Source of the DNA: Planctomycetales bacterium
Lineage (GTDB): Bacteria > Planctomycetota > Phycisphaerae > SM23-33
NCBI GenBank assembly: GCA_030612725.1
Contig: JAUWNJ010000017.1
Coordinates: 1-64,000, forward strand
DNA: 64,000 nt
Direction: 5' to 3'
Each line of letters opens with the position of its first letter. The stretch's first letter is position 1. This document shows positions 36,223 to 46,699 of the stretch, one piece after another. The translations under genes were made by a program, and so were the position numbers. A model generated the notes under the pieces. That model ran no database searches, was not told the origin of the DNA, and worked only from the letters and a program-made list of their open reading frames with translations.

Positions 36223-37428
36223 TAGAACTATTTTCCCGAATCTTCGTTTTCCGACGCGGAGGATTTGTCCGTTTTGCGGGTTCACGTCGGCTTCGGTGTC
36301 GGTGATTTTATCGCCGTCGATACTGACGGCGTTTTGGCTGATAAGTCTTCGCGCCTCGCCGTTGCTTTTGGCGAACCCAGCCTGGACGACGAGGTCGATG
36401 ATTCCGATTGTCCCGGCGGGGACGGCGATTTCCGGTATTTCGGTCGGCGTCTGTTTTGATGAGAAAACGCGGTCGAACTCGTCGGCAGCGGCTTCGGCGG
36501 CTGATTTGTCGTAGTACCGCTCGACTATCGTCTTGGCCAGAGCGGCTTTGGCCTCGCGGGGGTGGGTCTTTTCGCCATCGACCAGTTCGGTGATACGCTC
36601 GGCAGGGAGGTCTGTCAGCAGCGTGAAATAATTTTCCATCAGCGTATCGGGAATGGACATGATCTTTCCGAACATGTCGTTTGGCGTATCGGTTATACCG
36701 ACGTAATTTCCCTTGGATTTGCTCATTTTCTCGACGCCGTCGAGTCCTACCAGCAGCGGCATGATCAGTACGATTTGCGGCCTTTGGTCGTAGGCTCGCT
36801 GGATGTCGCGTCCGACGAGGCAGTTGAATGTCTGGTCGGTTCCGCCGAGTTCGACGTCGGCTTCGACGACCACAGAATCGTATCCCTGGACGACGGGGTA
36901 GAGGAATTCGTGCAGGAATACGTCCTGGTCTGCGGCGAGGCGCGTTTTGAAACTTTCCCGCTGGAGCATTTGCGCGACGGTCTTCTTGGCCGTCAGGTGG
37001 ATGATGTCCATCATGGTCAGTTTTGCGAGCCATTCGCTGTTATATCTGATTTCCAGTTTGCCGGATGAGGTATCAAGGACTTTTCCTGCCTGCTGGAAAT
37101 ATGTTTTCGCGTTTTCCTGGATTTGTTCCGGCGAGAGTGTCGGACGGGCGGTGTTTTGTCCTGACGGGTCGCCGATACGCGCGGTGTAATCGCCGATGAT
37201 AAGAACGGCCTTGTGTCCGAGGTCCTGAAACTGCCTCAATTTGCCCAGTACGACCGAGTGTCCCAGGTGGATGTCCGGAGCCGTCGGGTCCATACCGTAT
37301 TTGATGCGAAGCGGTTTGGTGGCTTCCTCCAGACGCCGGGTGAGTTCGTCGGTTGTATAGACGGCTTCGGTTCCCCGCAGCAGTAATTTCATCCGTCCGT
37401 CAATGTCTGTTTGCTTTTCCTGACTCAT
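36217..37428 (-). CDS. tyrS: Tyrosine--tRNA ligase
   Basis: GMDPTAPDIHLGHSVVLGKLRQFQDLGH; EKMSKSKGNYVG; C-terminal S4-like. Confidence 0.9.
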   Translation of the reverse strand: MSQEKQTDIDGRMKLLLRGTEAVYTTDELTRRLEEATKPLRIKYGMDPTAPDIHLGHSVVLGKLRQFQDLGHKAVLIIGDYTARIGDPSGQNTARPTLSPEQIQENAKTYFQQAGKVLDTSSGKLEIRYNSEWLAKLTMMDIIHLTAKKTVAQMLQRESFKTRLAADQDVFLHEFLYPVVQGYDSVVVEADVELGGTDQTFNCLVGRDIQRAYDQRPQIVLIMPLLVGLDGVEKMSKSKGNYVGITDTPNDMFGKIMSIPDTLMENYFTLLTDLPAERITELVDGEKTHPREAKAALAKTIVERYYDKSAAEAAADEFDRVFSSKQTPTEIPEIAVPAGTIGIIDLVVQAGFAKSNGEARRLISQNAVSIDGDKITDTEADVNPQNGQILRVGKRRFGKIVLK

Positions 37429-37497
37429 GGTCGATGAGTCTAGCGTATCGGGAAGGTATTTTCAAACCCTTGCCTCCTTTGGGGTGCTGACGTTATT

Positions 37498-38985
37498 ATG
37501 ATGCCCATGCAAACCATCGCAGAAATGAGATTTTCATGCTTGTTGCTTCTGGCGTCGGTCTTTTCGGTCATGGTCGGTTGCGGTCAGTTACCACCGCATC
37601 CGCCTCAGACCGTGGCGGAGTTTTCGCAGCATCAGCGGTCGGGCAATCAGGATTTTATGCCGAACACGATTGCCCTTCACAACGTTCACCGCGTATTGGA
37701 CGACAGCCTGACCGTAGATAGTCGCCTTGAATCGTTGCGAGTGCTGGAGCGAGTGGACGTAGCCGGCGAGGATACATATCCGGCACTGGCGATTGTTCTT
37801 ACCCAGCGTCAGACGCCGCCGGAGGTCCGCCGGGGAGTGTTGGCATTCCTGGCAGAGAGGGACTGTCCGGGTCTGGCAAAGTATGTAGCCGACGCTCTTC
37901 CCACTGCCGAGGATGATCCTCGGATACGGTCGGCGCTGCTGGAGTGGCTACAGAAGCATCCTGCGCGTGTCTCGCTGGTTTCCGTGGTGAAATTATGGGC
38001 GGGTGAAAAACCGATCAGTGATGCAAGCGAGATGCGTTACCGTCAACTTATCGAGCGGATTTCGTCAAAATCCTGGTCTGACGCGCTGCTGGACGGTTTG
38101 AACACGCCGAAATTCTTCGCTCGCGGTTCAGCAATTGAGATACTCTCGTCTCGCCTGGAATCCGAACCTCTGCGCCGAAAAATTTCCGCGCTCACGCCCC
38201 GCACGCAGGCAGCGGCCGTATTGAAATATTTTGCGACGAATTTCGGATACGTGCCGGGCAACGGGCGGGAATTGCTCGCAGAGGTCGTCCTTCATCGCGG
38301 GGGAACGTCCAGCCTGGAATCGGCAAAACACATGGTGAATCAGTGGCAGAAGATATATGACTATAAGTTCAATATCCGCGATTTTCATCTTGTGAGCCGA
38401 CTGACTACAGACTCGAAGCGGAAGCCGCTTTCGCGGGCGAAACTTATTTTCCAAATCTCTCAAGGCATCATCAAACGGCGATCGGCCAGAACCAAACTCC
38501 TTTTCAGAAGAGGAAGGCTTGTCGATTTCGCCTCGCAGACGGAAAGCCTCTCAATAGCCGACCTGTGGAACCTGGTGCTTGCCAGTGAGATGCTCGACAG
38601 GCGACGTATCAGGCGGGCGTTGAGGGTAACCGCTACGCGGGACATGGCCGATACAAACAGTCAGTCCGGCGGGCTGATAAGGTACGAGCATGGTCGGGCT
38701 GAAGCGATACTGTATCCCCCCGCCAGGAAGCGTCGCGACGACGAGTACATTCCGACCCGGCAGATGCTCATGAAGGCGTTGGACAGCCTGTGTTATTTTG
38801 TCGGGCACTTCAGCGCGGTTGTCGAAAACACCTCCCGTATCGGTCCGGGCGAGAAGGAACTGGCATTCGCGGCGAAATACAATATCTGCGGCGTGGTATT
38901 TACAACTGTCGCCGGTGGCAGGCTGAACGCGACATATTTTACACCAAAAGGGATCGTGGTCGATTTGGGCGAATTCAGGGACTAG
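37498..38985 (+). CDS. Hypothetical lipoprotein
   Basis: Lipobox VMVGCGQ; HEAT-like helical content (tentative). Confidence 0.6.
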   Translation: MMPMQTIAEMRFSCLLLLASVFSVMVGCGQLPPHPPQTVAEFSQHQRSGNQDFMPNTIALHNVHRVLDDSLTVDSRLESLRVLERVDVAGEDTYPALAIVLTQRQTPPEVRRGVLAFLAERDCPGLAKYVADALPTAEDDPRIRSALLEWLQKHPARVSLVSVVKLWAGEKPISDASEMRYRQLIERISSKSWSDALLDGLNTPKFFARGSAIEILSSRLESEPLRRKISALTPRTQAAAVLKYFATNFGYVPGNGRELLAEVVLHRGGTSSLESAKHMVNQWQKIYDYKFNIRDFHLVSRLTTDSKRKPLSRAKLIFQISQGIIKRRSARTKLLFRRGRLVDFASQTESLSIADLWNLVLASEMLDRRRIRRALRVTATRDMADTNSQSGGLIRYEHGRAEAILYPPARKRRDDEYIPTRQMLMKALDSLCYFVGHFSAVVENTSRIGPGEKELAFAAKYNICGVVFTTVAGGRLNATYFTPKGIVVDLGEFRD

Positions 38986-38999
38986 TCCCTAGTCCCTTA
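38977..38999 (+). repeat. Short family A repeat overlapping stop codon of 37498-38985
   Basis: agggactagtccctagtccct. Confidence 0.75.
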
Positions 39000-39630
39000 A
39001 ATGTTGAAGTATCTCTTCGATGGCTTCCAGTTCGGACTGCATTTCCTCGATGTGTCCCTGGAGTTCCAGCAGCGGCTGGTTGTCCATGTCGGGCGTCAAT
39101 TCGTCCGTCGCCTTTTCGATATACCGCCCAAGCCGGTCGATTTGACCGACTAATTCGTCTCGCCGACGTTGGAGGTTTTCTCTTTGTCCAGCCAGGCTGA
39201 TTGATTCATTCATTATTTCATCTATGACGTGTTCAGCGACGAATATCGGCGTTTCCAGCCCCACGCCCAGGGCGATGGCATCCGAAGGTCTGGCATCGAC
39301 ACGAATGATTTTACTGTTACGCCGAATGAAGAGCGTGGCGATGAAGGTATGGTCGCGCAAATCGCTGACGACGATCTTTTCGACTTGACCGCCCATGGCC
39401 TCGATGGTTTGCGCCAACAGGTCGTGAGTCATCGGGCGGGGCATCTCGATATCCTTAAGCCGGCGGTCAATCGCCAGGGCTTCGGTGATACCGATAACGA
39501 TCGGGAAACTTCGCTCCAGGCCGCCGATCTCCTTCAGGAAGATTACCTGCTGCGGCGAGGTCTCTGTTATCACGATACGAGATAGTTCTGCCGGTATGTC
39601 CACTTCGGATGCCTCCGTAATGTCACGCAC
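38989..39630 (-). CDS. Bifunctional nuclease family (DUF151) protein
   Basis: VIFLKEIGGLERSFPIVIGITEALAI, ARPSDAIALGVGLETPIFVAEHVIDE. Confidence 0.85.
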   Translation of the reverse strand: MRDITEASEVDIPAELSRIVITETSPQQVIFLKEIGGLERSFPIVIGITEALAIDRRLKDIEMPRPMTHDLLAQTIEAMGGQVEKIVVSDLRDHTFIATLFIRRNSKIIRVDARPSDAIALGVGLETPIFVAEHVIDEIMNESISLAGQRENLQRRRDELVGQIDRLGRYIEKATDELTPDMDNQPLLELQGHIEEMQSELEAIEEILQHLRD

Positions 39631-39795
39631 AGCATTCTATTACACTTCCGACGCTTACGCAAGGTAACGAAACGTAAGAGTTCAACCGTATGCCTGATAC
39701 CATTTCGCAAACCGACTCAATCTTGACAACTCCAGCCGAGGCTATAAAGTCTATTGCCTTACGGTATTGAGTTAATTTAACAGGAGCGTGCAAAA

Positions 39796-41025
39796 ATGGC
39801 GCAATTGGCAATTAATGGCGGAAATAAAGCGTGCGAGCATACCTGGCCAACCTGGCCTATATGGGACGATCTGGAACGCAAGGCGCTCAACGACGTTCTC
39901 GAATCGGGTAATTGGTGGTATGGCGAGAAGGTCAGGCAATTCGAGCAGGCGTTTGCGGATTTTCAGGGCGCGAAGTTCGGCGTAACGGCCTGCAACGGGA
40001 CGGTCGCGCTGGAGGTGGCGCTTCTTGGGCTGGGGATCGGCGCGGGCGACGAGGTAATCGTTCCGCCGTACTCGTTCGTCGCCACTGCTTCCGCGGTGCT
40101 GCGAGTCAACGCGATTCCGATCTTCGCCGACATCCATCCGGAGACGCTCTGCATCGATCCCGTCGACGTCGAGGCCAAGATCACCGACAAGACCAAGGCC
40201 GTCATGCCGGTTCACGCCCTTGGCTACGTTGCCGACATGGACGCCCTGGGCGAACTGGCGGAGAAGCATAAACTGTTTATCATTGAGGACGCCTGCCACT
40301 CGTGGGGCAGCCAGTGGAAGTCTAAGGGAACCGGCGCGCTGGGTAACTGCGGCGTGTTCAGTTTCCAGCACTCCAAGAACATCACCAGCGCCGAGGGCGG
40401 AATCATATTGACCGACGACGAGGACCTTGCCGACCGCTGCCGAAGTTACACCAACTGCGGGCGGGGAAAGGGCAAGTCGTGGTACGAGCATTACCTCCTC
40501 GGCAGCAACCTTCGCCTGACGGAATTTCAGGCTGCGATCCTCCTGGGACAGTTGACCCGCCTGGAAGATCAGACGCTCAAACGCCAGTCGAACGCGGCAA
40601 TCCTGAACGAGGCGCTGCAGGGGCTGCCCGGTATCGCCGTCCCAGCCGATGAGCCGCGGATGACGCGGCGGAGTTATCACAGGTACGTCTTCCGGGTCAA
40701 ACCCGACGAATTGGGCGTTCCGCCGGAGCGGTTCATCGAAGCGCTTGCCGCCGAAGGCGTACCGGCCGGGCCTGGCTACCCCATTCCGCTCTACAAGAAT
40801 CCGCTGTTCCAAAAGAGCGGCGAAGGTCCGGCGTTTTGCCCGACCTCCTGCCCGTACTACGGCAGGAAAATCGACTACACGACAGTTTGCTGTCCTGTCT
40901 GCGAGGCCGTTTGCTGTGATACGGTCTGGTTGTCGCACACCATGCTGCTGGCGGACGAGCGGGCAATACGCGACGTCGCGTCGGCCATTAAAAAAGTCTG
41001 CGAAAACGCCGGCGAATTGAGGTGA
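39796..41025 (+). CDS. DegT/DnrJ/EryC1/StrS aminotransferase
   Basis: FGVTACNGTVALEVALLGLGIGAGDEVIVPPYSFVATASAVL; SFQHSKNITSAEGG. Confidence 0.9.
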   Translation: MAQLAINGGNKACEHTWPTWPIWDDLERKALNDVLESGNWWYGEKVRQFEQAFADFQGAKFGVTACNGTVALEVALLGLGIGAGDEVIVPPYSFVATASAVLRVNAIPIFADIHPETLCIDPVDVEAKITDKTKAVMPVHALGYVADMDALGELAEKHKLFIIEDACHSWGSQWKSKGTGALGNCGVFSFQHSKNITSAEGGIILTDDEDLADRCRSYTNCGRGKGKSWYEHYLLGSNLRLTEFQAAILLGQLTRLEDQTLKRQSNAAILNEALQGLPGIAVPADEPRMTRRSYHRYVFRVKPDELGVPPERFIEALAAEGVPAGPGYPIPLYKNPLFQKSGEGPAFCPTSCPYYGRKIDYTTVCCPVCEAVCCDTVWLSHTMLLADERAIRDVASAIKKVCENAGELR

Positions 41026-41029
41026 AAAA

Positions 41030-42349
41030 ATGTTTAGAGCATCGGCTGCTGAAGTGAACCTTTCCCCGCCCGTCGGCGGGAAAATGACCGGATTTATCGC
41101 GCGGCTAAAACCTTCTGCGGGCATACATGACCCCATAATGGCAAGGGCGGTCATGCTCGACGACGGCGAGACGAAAGCGGTCGTCGTCTCGTGCGACCTG
41201 GTGGGTTTGGAGATGCCGGACGCAGATGAGATTCGCCGACGCATCGCCGAAACCTGCCGCATCAATGCGTCGAACATTCTTCTGACCTGTACTCATACTC
41301 ACTCCGGCCCAGCCACCCTGTCGCCGTCGGGGCCTGATGCGCCCTGGCCTGAAAAACCGGACAAAGCCTGGATGAGCGAGGCGAAGGAAAAGATCGTGGA
41401 GATGGTCGGCTCGCTGCCGTCGGTCCTGGAACCGGCCTGCGTCTGCACCGGTTCGGCAACCGTCGGCGGCATCGGATACAACCGCGAGAGCGAAGAACAT
41501 CCCCTCGACGAAAGTCTCGGCGTAATCGGAATCGACAGCGCCGCCGGCCAGGCTATCGCCACGATAATCAACTACGCCGCACACGCGGTGGTTCTTGGCG
41601 CGAAGAATCTTGAATATTCAGCCGATTTTCCCGGCGCAGCCGTTCGCCACATCGCCCGGTTGCGAGGCGGCATCGGCATGTACCTCCAGGGCGCTTGCGG
41701 CGACGTTGACCCCGCCGTCTATCGCGATCGAGGCTGGGGAAACGGAACGTTCGATGACGTGGACGAAATCGGACTGAAACTCGCCGAAGCCGCCGTTGCG
41801 GCGCTGGTCGATGCACCGGCTTCGGGTGAGGTGAAAGTTCGCTTCGCCACCAAGGTCGTAGATATTCCGCTGGACGGACCGCCGACGAAGGAAGAACTGG
41901 ACGAAATCGCCGCCGATGCCGCTGCCGACGCCGCTGACGCCGACCCCGTCAAGCATATCAGCGGCAGGGCGCATCTGGAGTGGGTCGCCAGAATAACCCA
42001 GGCAATTAAAGCCGGTGCTGTTCCGGCGACCTTTCCGGTCGAAATATCCGTCCTGGCCATTAACGACCTTCGTCTGGTGGGCGTTCCCTTCGAGGTTTTC
42101 ACCGACATCGGCCTGGGGATAAAGCAAGGTCTGAAGCCGCTGGAGGCGTTTTTCGTCGGATACGCCAACGGATTCTGTGGGTATTATCCGACGCGGTGGG
42201 GCAAGGACCTGGGCGGTTACGGCGGGAAGGTCTCCTGCCGCTTCGGATTCGGGCCGCTGATTACCGCAATAGGTTACAGCGCCGACGAACTGCTCATCCG
42301 CGAATCCGTCGCCCTGGCGGCAAACATTGGAGATGATAAAATCAAATGA
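41030..42349 (+). CDS. Neutral/alkaline ceramidase-like protein (N-terminal domain)
   Basis: AAEVNLSPPVGGKMTGF, THTHSGPATL, GACGDVDP. Confidence 0.8.
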   Translation: MFRASAAEVNLSPPVGGKMTGFIARLKPSAGIHDPIMARAVMLDDGETKAVVVSCDLVGLEMPDADEIRRRIAETCRINASNILLTCTHTHSGPATLSPSGPDAPWPEKPDKAWMSEAKEKIVEMVGSLPSVLEPACVCTGSATVGGIGYNRESEEHPLDESLGVIGIDSAAGQAIATIINYAAHAVVLGAKNLEYSADFPGAAVRHIARLRGGIGMYLQGACGDVDPAVYRDRGWGNGTFDDVDEIGLKLAEAAVAALVDAPASGEVKVRFATKVVDIPLDGPPTKEELDEIAADAAADAADADPVKHISGRAHLEWVARITQAIKAGAVPATFPVEISVLAINDLRLVGVPFEVFTDIGLGIKQGLKPLEAFFVGYANGFCGYYPTRWGKDLGGYGGKVSCRFGFGPLITAIGYSADELLIRESVALAANIGDDKIK

Positions 42350-45228
42350 TTCATCGCATTGAAGTCAGGCTACGCGAAGGTTTCGGTGATCCGCATGCCG
42401 AGGGCGTTGGCGCGCAAATTCGGGAATTGGGAATCGAGACGGTCTCGGCTGTGCGTTCGGCGAGGCTGTTCTTCCTTGAGGGCGATTTATCTACCGATGA
42501 CGTCCGACGAATGGCCGCTGAACTGCTCGCAGACCCGGTTATCGAGGAGTTCCGTAGCACGGGCGTCTCGCCCGTGAAAGTTCATGGCCGAGACGGCCAT
42601 GCTACGGTTATCGAGGTGCATCGCAAAACCGGCGTGATGGATCCGGTAGCAGCCTCTACCGAGCAGGCAATCCGCGACATGGGGCTGGAGATTTCCTCGG
42701 TACGCACCGCACGTCGCTACGAATTGAGCGGCGATGTTACCGACGAGCAGCGAGCGATAATCGCCCGCCGGCTGCTGGCGAACGACGTAATCGAGGACGT
42801 CCATTTCGCCGCTTTCACCCCGCCGGAGACGCACACAAGCAAGTACGAATTAAAAATCGTCGAACTCCCCATCCGCGATCTCGACGCCGACGCACTGGAA
42901 AAACTCAGCAAGGACCGCGACCTGTTCCTGAACCTTACTGAAATGAAGGCCATCCAGGAACACTATCGTAGCCTGGGGCGCGAAGCGACCGACGTGGAAA
43001 TCGAGACCATCGCGCAAACCTGGTCCGAGCATTGTGGCCACAAGACATTTCGATCCGACGTGCGGGTTACGGACGAAAGCGGCAAGGAAATCGAGCAGAT
43101 TCCCAACCTCCTCAAGACGACGGTCTTCGGCGCGACCAAGGAACTCGACAAACCCTGGTGCATCAGCGTCTTCGAGGACAATGCCGGCGTAATCGAATTC
43201 GACGACGAATGGGCGGTGTGCTTCAAGGTCGAGACGCACAATCACCCATCCGCCCTTGACCCCTACGGCGGAGCGGGTACGGGCATCGGCGGTGTCGTCC
43301 GCGACCCGATGGGAACGGGGTTGGGGGCCTTTCCCGTTGCCAACACCGACATATTCTGCTTCGGCCCGCCTGATATGGCGATTGCAGACGTGCCCAAGGG
43401 CGTGCTGCACCCCCGGCGGATAATGCGAGGCGTGGTGGCTGGCGTACGGGATTACGGAAACCGCATGGGAATACCTACCGTCAACGGGGCAGTCTATTTC
43501 GACGAGAAGTACATCGGAAACCCGCTGGTCTATTGCGGAACGATTGGCATGCTGCCGAGGGAAAAGTGCTTCGGGAACCCCCGATCCGGCGACGCGATTA
43601 TCTGCGTCGGCGGCAGGACCGGGCGCGACGGTATCCACGGCGCGACATTCTCCAGCGGCGAACTGACGCACGAACACGAAACGGAATTCTCCGGCGCAGT
43701 CCAGATCGGAAACGCCATCACCGAAAAGAAGACGCTCGATACACTCATCCAGACCCGCGACGCCGGGCTTTATTCAGCCATTACCGACTGCGGCGCAGGC
43801 GGGCTTGCAAGCGCCGTCGGCGAGATGGGCGAACACCTCGGCGCGGAAGTCCATCTCGACCGCGTGCCGCTCAAATACGCAGGCCTGAGTTACTGGGAAA
43901 TATGGGAGTCCGAAGCGCAGGAACGAATGGTATTGGCAGTGCCGCCGGGGAACGTCGAGGAAATCCTGAAAATCTTCGCCGCAGAAAGCGTCGAAGCCAC
44001 CGTTATCGGGCATTACGGAACGCCCGACGAGCATCTGCGGCTGCTTTACGACGGGCAACTCGTCGGCGAACTGGCGATGGAGTTCCTGCATAACGGGCTT
44101 CCGCGACCGACCAAAGAAGCGGTTATTAAAAGCGTCGAACGGCCAAGCCCGACGCCGAAACCCAAAGACAATTACAACGATGTGTTGATGAAGATACTCG
44201 CGTCGCCGAATGTCGCGTCGAAAGAGTGGATTGTTCGCCAGTACGACCACGAGGTCCAGGGCGGGAGCGTTATCAAGCCGCTGGTGGGTGTCGAGCACGA
44301 TGGTCCGGGCGATGCCTCTGTGGTCAGGCCGGTACTCAGCAGCCGGAAGGGGCTGGTGATTTCCTGCGGGATGAACCCGCGCCTCGGCGAGTTGGACCCG
44401 TACAACTCGGCCTTGCACGCGATTGACGAGGCTTTGCGGAATAACATCGCCGTCGGCGGCAACCTCGCGCAAATGGCGATACTGGACAATTTCTCGTGGG
44501 GCAACTGCAACAAGCCCGACCGGATGGGCGCGCTGGTGGCTGCTGCCAAGGCCTGCTACGACGGAGCGATGGCCTATGGCACGCCGTTCATCTCCGGCAA
44601 GGATTCGCTCAACAATGAGTTCCAAACCGAAACGGGTGAGACAATCGCCATCCCGCCGACGCTGCTTATCTCGGCCCTCAGCGTCATCGAAGACGTAGCC
44701 CGCTGCGTTACCGCCGACGCCAAGGAAGCGGGGAATATCCTGTTCCTTCTGGGAACGACGACGGCTGAGCTTGGCGGCAGTCATTACCTGTTGGTCGAGG
44801 GCGTCGAAAGCGGCAACGACGTCCCGCCGGTTCACCCAGCCGAATCAAAAAAAGTCATGCAATCCGTTCAGAAAGCAATCGCCGCCGGTCTTGTGCGTGC
44901 CTGCCACGACCTCTCCGAAGGCGGCTTGGCGGTCGCTGCCACGGAAATGGCATTCGCCGGCGGGCTTGGCGTTGAACTGGACATTTCCCGTGGCACGGGC
45001 GTCCCGCCCGTGGCTAAACTTTTCGCTGAAAACGCCGGGCGGTTCCTCGTCGAAGTCGTACCGGAAAACCGCGAAGCATTTATGGAAATCACCAAAGACA
45101 TCCCCTGCGGCGAGATTGGAAAAATTACAGACACCGGCAGAGTCGTAATCAAAGAAAATGCAGGAACGATTATCGACGTTACCATCGCTGATACAAAACA
45201 GGCTTGGCAGGGAACGTTTGATTGGTAA
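42346..45228 (+). CDS. purL: Phosphoribosylformylglycinamidine synthase PurL with fused PurS-like N-terminus
   Basis: PurS-like N-term repeats; TWSEHCGHKTFRSDV, DPYGGAGTGIGGVVRDPMGTG, GNLAQMAILDNFSWGN. Confidence 0.95.
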   Translation: MIHRIEVRLREGFGDPHAEGVGAQIRELGIETVSAVRSARLFFLEGDLSTDDVRRMAAELLADPVIEEFRSTGVSPVKVHGRDGHATVIEVHRKTGVMDPVAASTEQAIRDMGLEISSVRTARRYELSGDVTDEQRAIIARRLLANDVIEDVHFAAFTPPETHTSKYELKIVELPIRDLDADALEKLSKDRDLFLNLTEMKAIQEHYRSLGREATDVEIETIAQTWSEHCGHKTFRSDVRVTDESGKEIEQIPNLLKTTVFGATKELDKPWCISVFEDNAGVIEFDDEWAVCFKVETHNHPSALDPYGGAGTGIGGVVRDPMGTGLGAFPVANTDIFCFGPPDMAIADVPKGVLHPRRIMRGVVAGVRDYGNRMGIPTVNGAVYFDEKYIGNPLVYCGTIGMLPREKCFGNPRSGDAIICVGGRTGRDGIHGATFSSGELTHEHETEFSGAVQIGNAITEKKTLDTLIQTRDAGLYSAITDCGAGGLASAVGEMGEHLGAEVHLDRVPLKYAGLSYWEIWESEAQERMVLAVPPGNVEEILKIFAAESVEATVIGHYGTPDEHLRLLYDGQLVGELAMEFLHNGLPRPTKEAVIKSVERPSPTPKPKDNYNDVLMKILASPNVASKEWIVRQYDHEVQGGSVIKPLVGVEHDGPGDASVVRPVLSSRKGLVISCGMNPRLGELDPYNSALHAIDEALRNNIAVGGNLAQMAILDNFSWGNCNKPDRMGALVAAAKACYDGAMAYGTPFISGKDSLNNEFQTETGETIAIPPTLLISALSVIEDVARCVTADAKEAGNILFLLGTTTAELGGSHYLLVEGVESGNDVPPVHPAESKKVMQSVQKAIAAGLVRACHDLSEGGLAVAATEMAFAGGLGVELDISRGTGVPPVAKLFAENAGRFLVEVVPENREAFMEITKDIPCGEIGKITDTGRVVIKENAGTIIDVTIADTKQAWQGTFDW
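42554..42605. repeat. Intragenic cruciform repeat (family E)
   Basis: gtagc-acgggcg-tct-cgcccgt-gaaagttc-atggccg-aga-cggccat-gctac. Confidence 0.85.
44992..45013. repeat. Intragenic half-copy of family E repeat
   Basis: ggcacgggcgtcccgcccgtgg, encodes GTGVPPV in purL frame. Confidence 0.75.
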
Positions 45229-45231
45229 TCC

Positions 45232-45717
45232 ATGGCTGATGAAAGTTACACAATCAGGCCTGCGACGACAGACGACGCCGATGCCGTTACTGAAATGTGG
45301 CAGGAGACGATCCGGCAGCACAGGAACTACGACAGCGTGCGATGGGGTTGGAACGAGGACGCACATGTCGGTCACCGTCGGTATGTCATTGAATCTATCG
45401 CGAAAGAAAACAACATCCTTCTTGTCGCTGTTGATTCGGCGGACAGGCCGATGGGCTACCTGATGGGAAGCACCGGGCCTACAATTCCCGGCATGACTGC
45501 TCGCTGTCGCGGTGAGGTATCGGATCTGTTCGTCAGGTCTGATTTTCGCGATAGTGGCATCGGCAGAGTGCTTATGGAAACCGCGACAGAAATAATGAAA
45601 TCCCGCGGTGCGGTTTATATTCTTCTTTATGTCGCCAGCGCAAATGAACAGGCAATCGGTTTTTACGAATCGCTTGGCATGCGGACAATAGTGCACCAGA
45701 TGTATAAACTGTTGTGA
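45232..45717 (+). CDS. GNAT N-acetyltransferase
   Basis: EVSDLFVRSDFRDSGIGRVLMETATEIMKSRGAVYILLYVASANEQAIGFYESLGM. Confidence 0.9.
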   Translation: MADESYTIRPATTDDADAVTEMWQETIRQHRNYDSVRWGWNEDAHVGHRRYVIESIAKENNILLVAVDSADRPMGYLMGSTGPTIPGMTARCRGEVSDLFVRSDFRDSGIGRVLMETATEIMKSRGAVYILLYVASANEQAIGFYESLGMRTIVHQMYKLL

Positions 45718-45731
45718 TATAAGGACGCAAC

Positions 45732-46484
45732 ATGGCTACACCTAAAGCAATAGTATTACGAGCGGCTGGGACGAATTGTGATAAGGAGTCGCAGTACGCG
45801 CTGGAACTGGCGGGGTTTGAGGCCAATCGCGTGCACGTCTTTCGCGTGATGGAAACCCCGGCCCTGCTGGATGAGTATCAACTGCTGATGATTCCCGGCG
45901 GATTCAGTTATGGCGACGACGTAGCGGCTGGGAAGATACTGGCAAATCAGATGATTCACCATCTGGCTGATGCGCTGAATAAATTCGTCGCCGACGGGAA
46001 ACTCGTTCTGGGCGTATGCAACGGTTTCCAGGTTCTGCTCAAGAGCGGTCTGCTTCCGTGGGGCAAGGCCGGCGGCGGCGAAGCCAACCGCGACGCGACG
46101 CTGACCTGGAACGACTGCGGTATGTTCGTGGACCGCTGGATTACTCTCCGCGCCGACAGCGACAAGTGCGTCTTTTTGACCGGCGGCGAGACGTTGACGC
46201 TTCCGATCGCTCACGGCGAGGGTAAATTTGTTACGACCGGCGATACCGTCCTTGACCGAATCCGCGACGGCGACCAGGTGGCTGTTCGCTACGACGGCGA
46301 TAACCCTAACGGAAGCACCGACGATATAGCCGGTATCTGCGACCCGACCGGCAGGGTCTTTGGCCTGATGCCGCATCCTGAGCGATTCGTTGATCCCACC
46401 CATCACCCCGCATGGACGCGCAAAAAGACGGACCGTGCCGACGGATTGGCAGTCTTCCTGAACGCCGCGAAACATCTGAAATAA
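45732..46484 (+). CDS. purQ: Phosphoribosylformylglycinamidine synthase subunit PurQ
   Basis: MIPGGFSYGDDVAAGKI, VLGVCNGFQVLLKSGLLP, MPHPERFVDP. Confidence 0.95.
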   Translation: MATPKAIVLRAAGTNCDKESQYALELAGFEANRVHVFRVMETPALLDEYQLLMIPGGFSYGDDVAAGKILANQMIHHLADALNKFVADGKLVLGVCNGFQVLLKSGLLPWGKAGGGEANRDATLTWNDCGMFVDRWITLRADSDKCVFLTGGETLTLPIAHGEGKFVTTGDTVLDRIRDGDQVAVRYDGDNPNGSTDDIAGICDPTGRVFGLMPHPERFVDPTHHPAWTRKKTDRADGLAVFLNAAKHLK

Positions 46485-46670
46485 ACCACGTTGCTAACTC
46501 TTTGTTGATGGGGCGGTTACCGGTAACACGCCGCTCGATTGCCGATTTTCCGGTTTCGCGTATGCGTGGTTGGTGGAAAAAGTCGTGAATTTTGCGAATT
46601 TCGCCAATATTACGCACACAATTGAAGACTGATTTGACAAAAAAAAGCCGATTTTATACCTTTTTTCTCA

Positions 46671-46699
46671 TTGACAGAAAATGGGGTATGACATATAAT
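46671..46699 (+). promoter_or_regulatory. Consensus sigma70 promoter of PEP-CTERM gene
   Basis: TTGACA 46671-46676, 17-nt spacer, TATAAT 46694-46699. Confidence 0.85.

Noticed and set aside
39772-41277. Minus-strand 501-aa ORF over the DegT aminotransferase
   Set aside because: Antisense to a clear PLP-dependent aminotransferase; composition typical of shadow ORFs.
42850-44835. Large minus-strand ORFs (275 and 353 aa) over purL
   Set aside because: Antisense frames of a high-GC conserved gene with no domain motifs.
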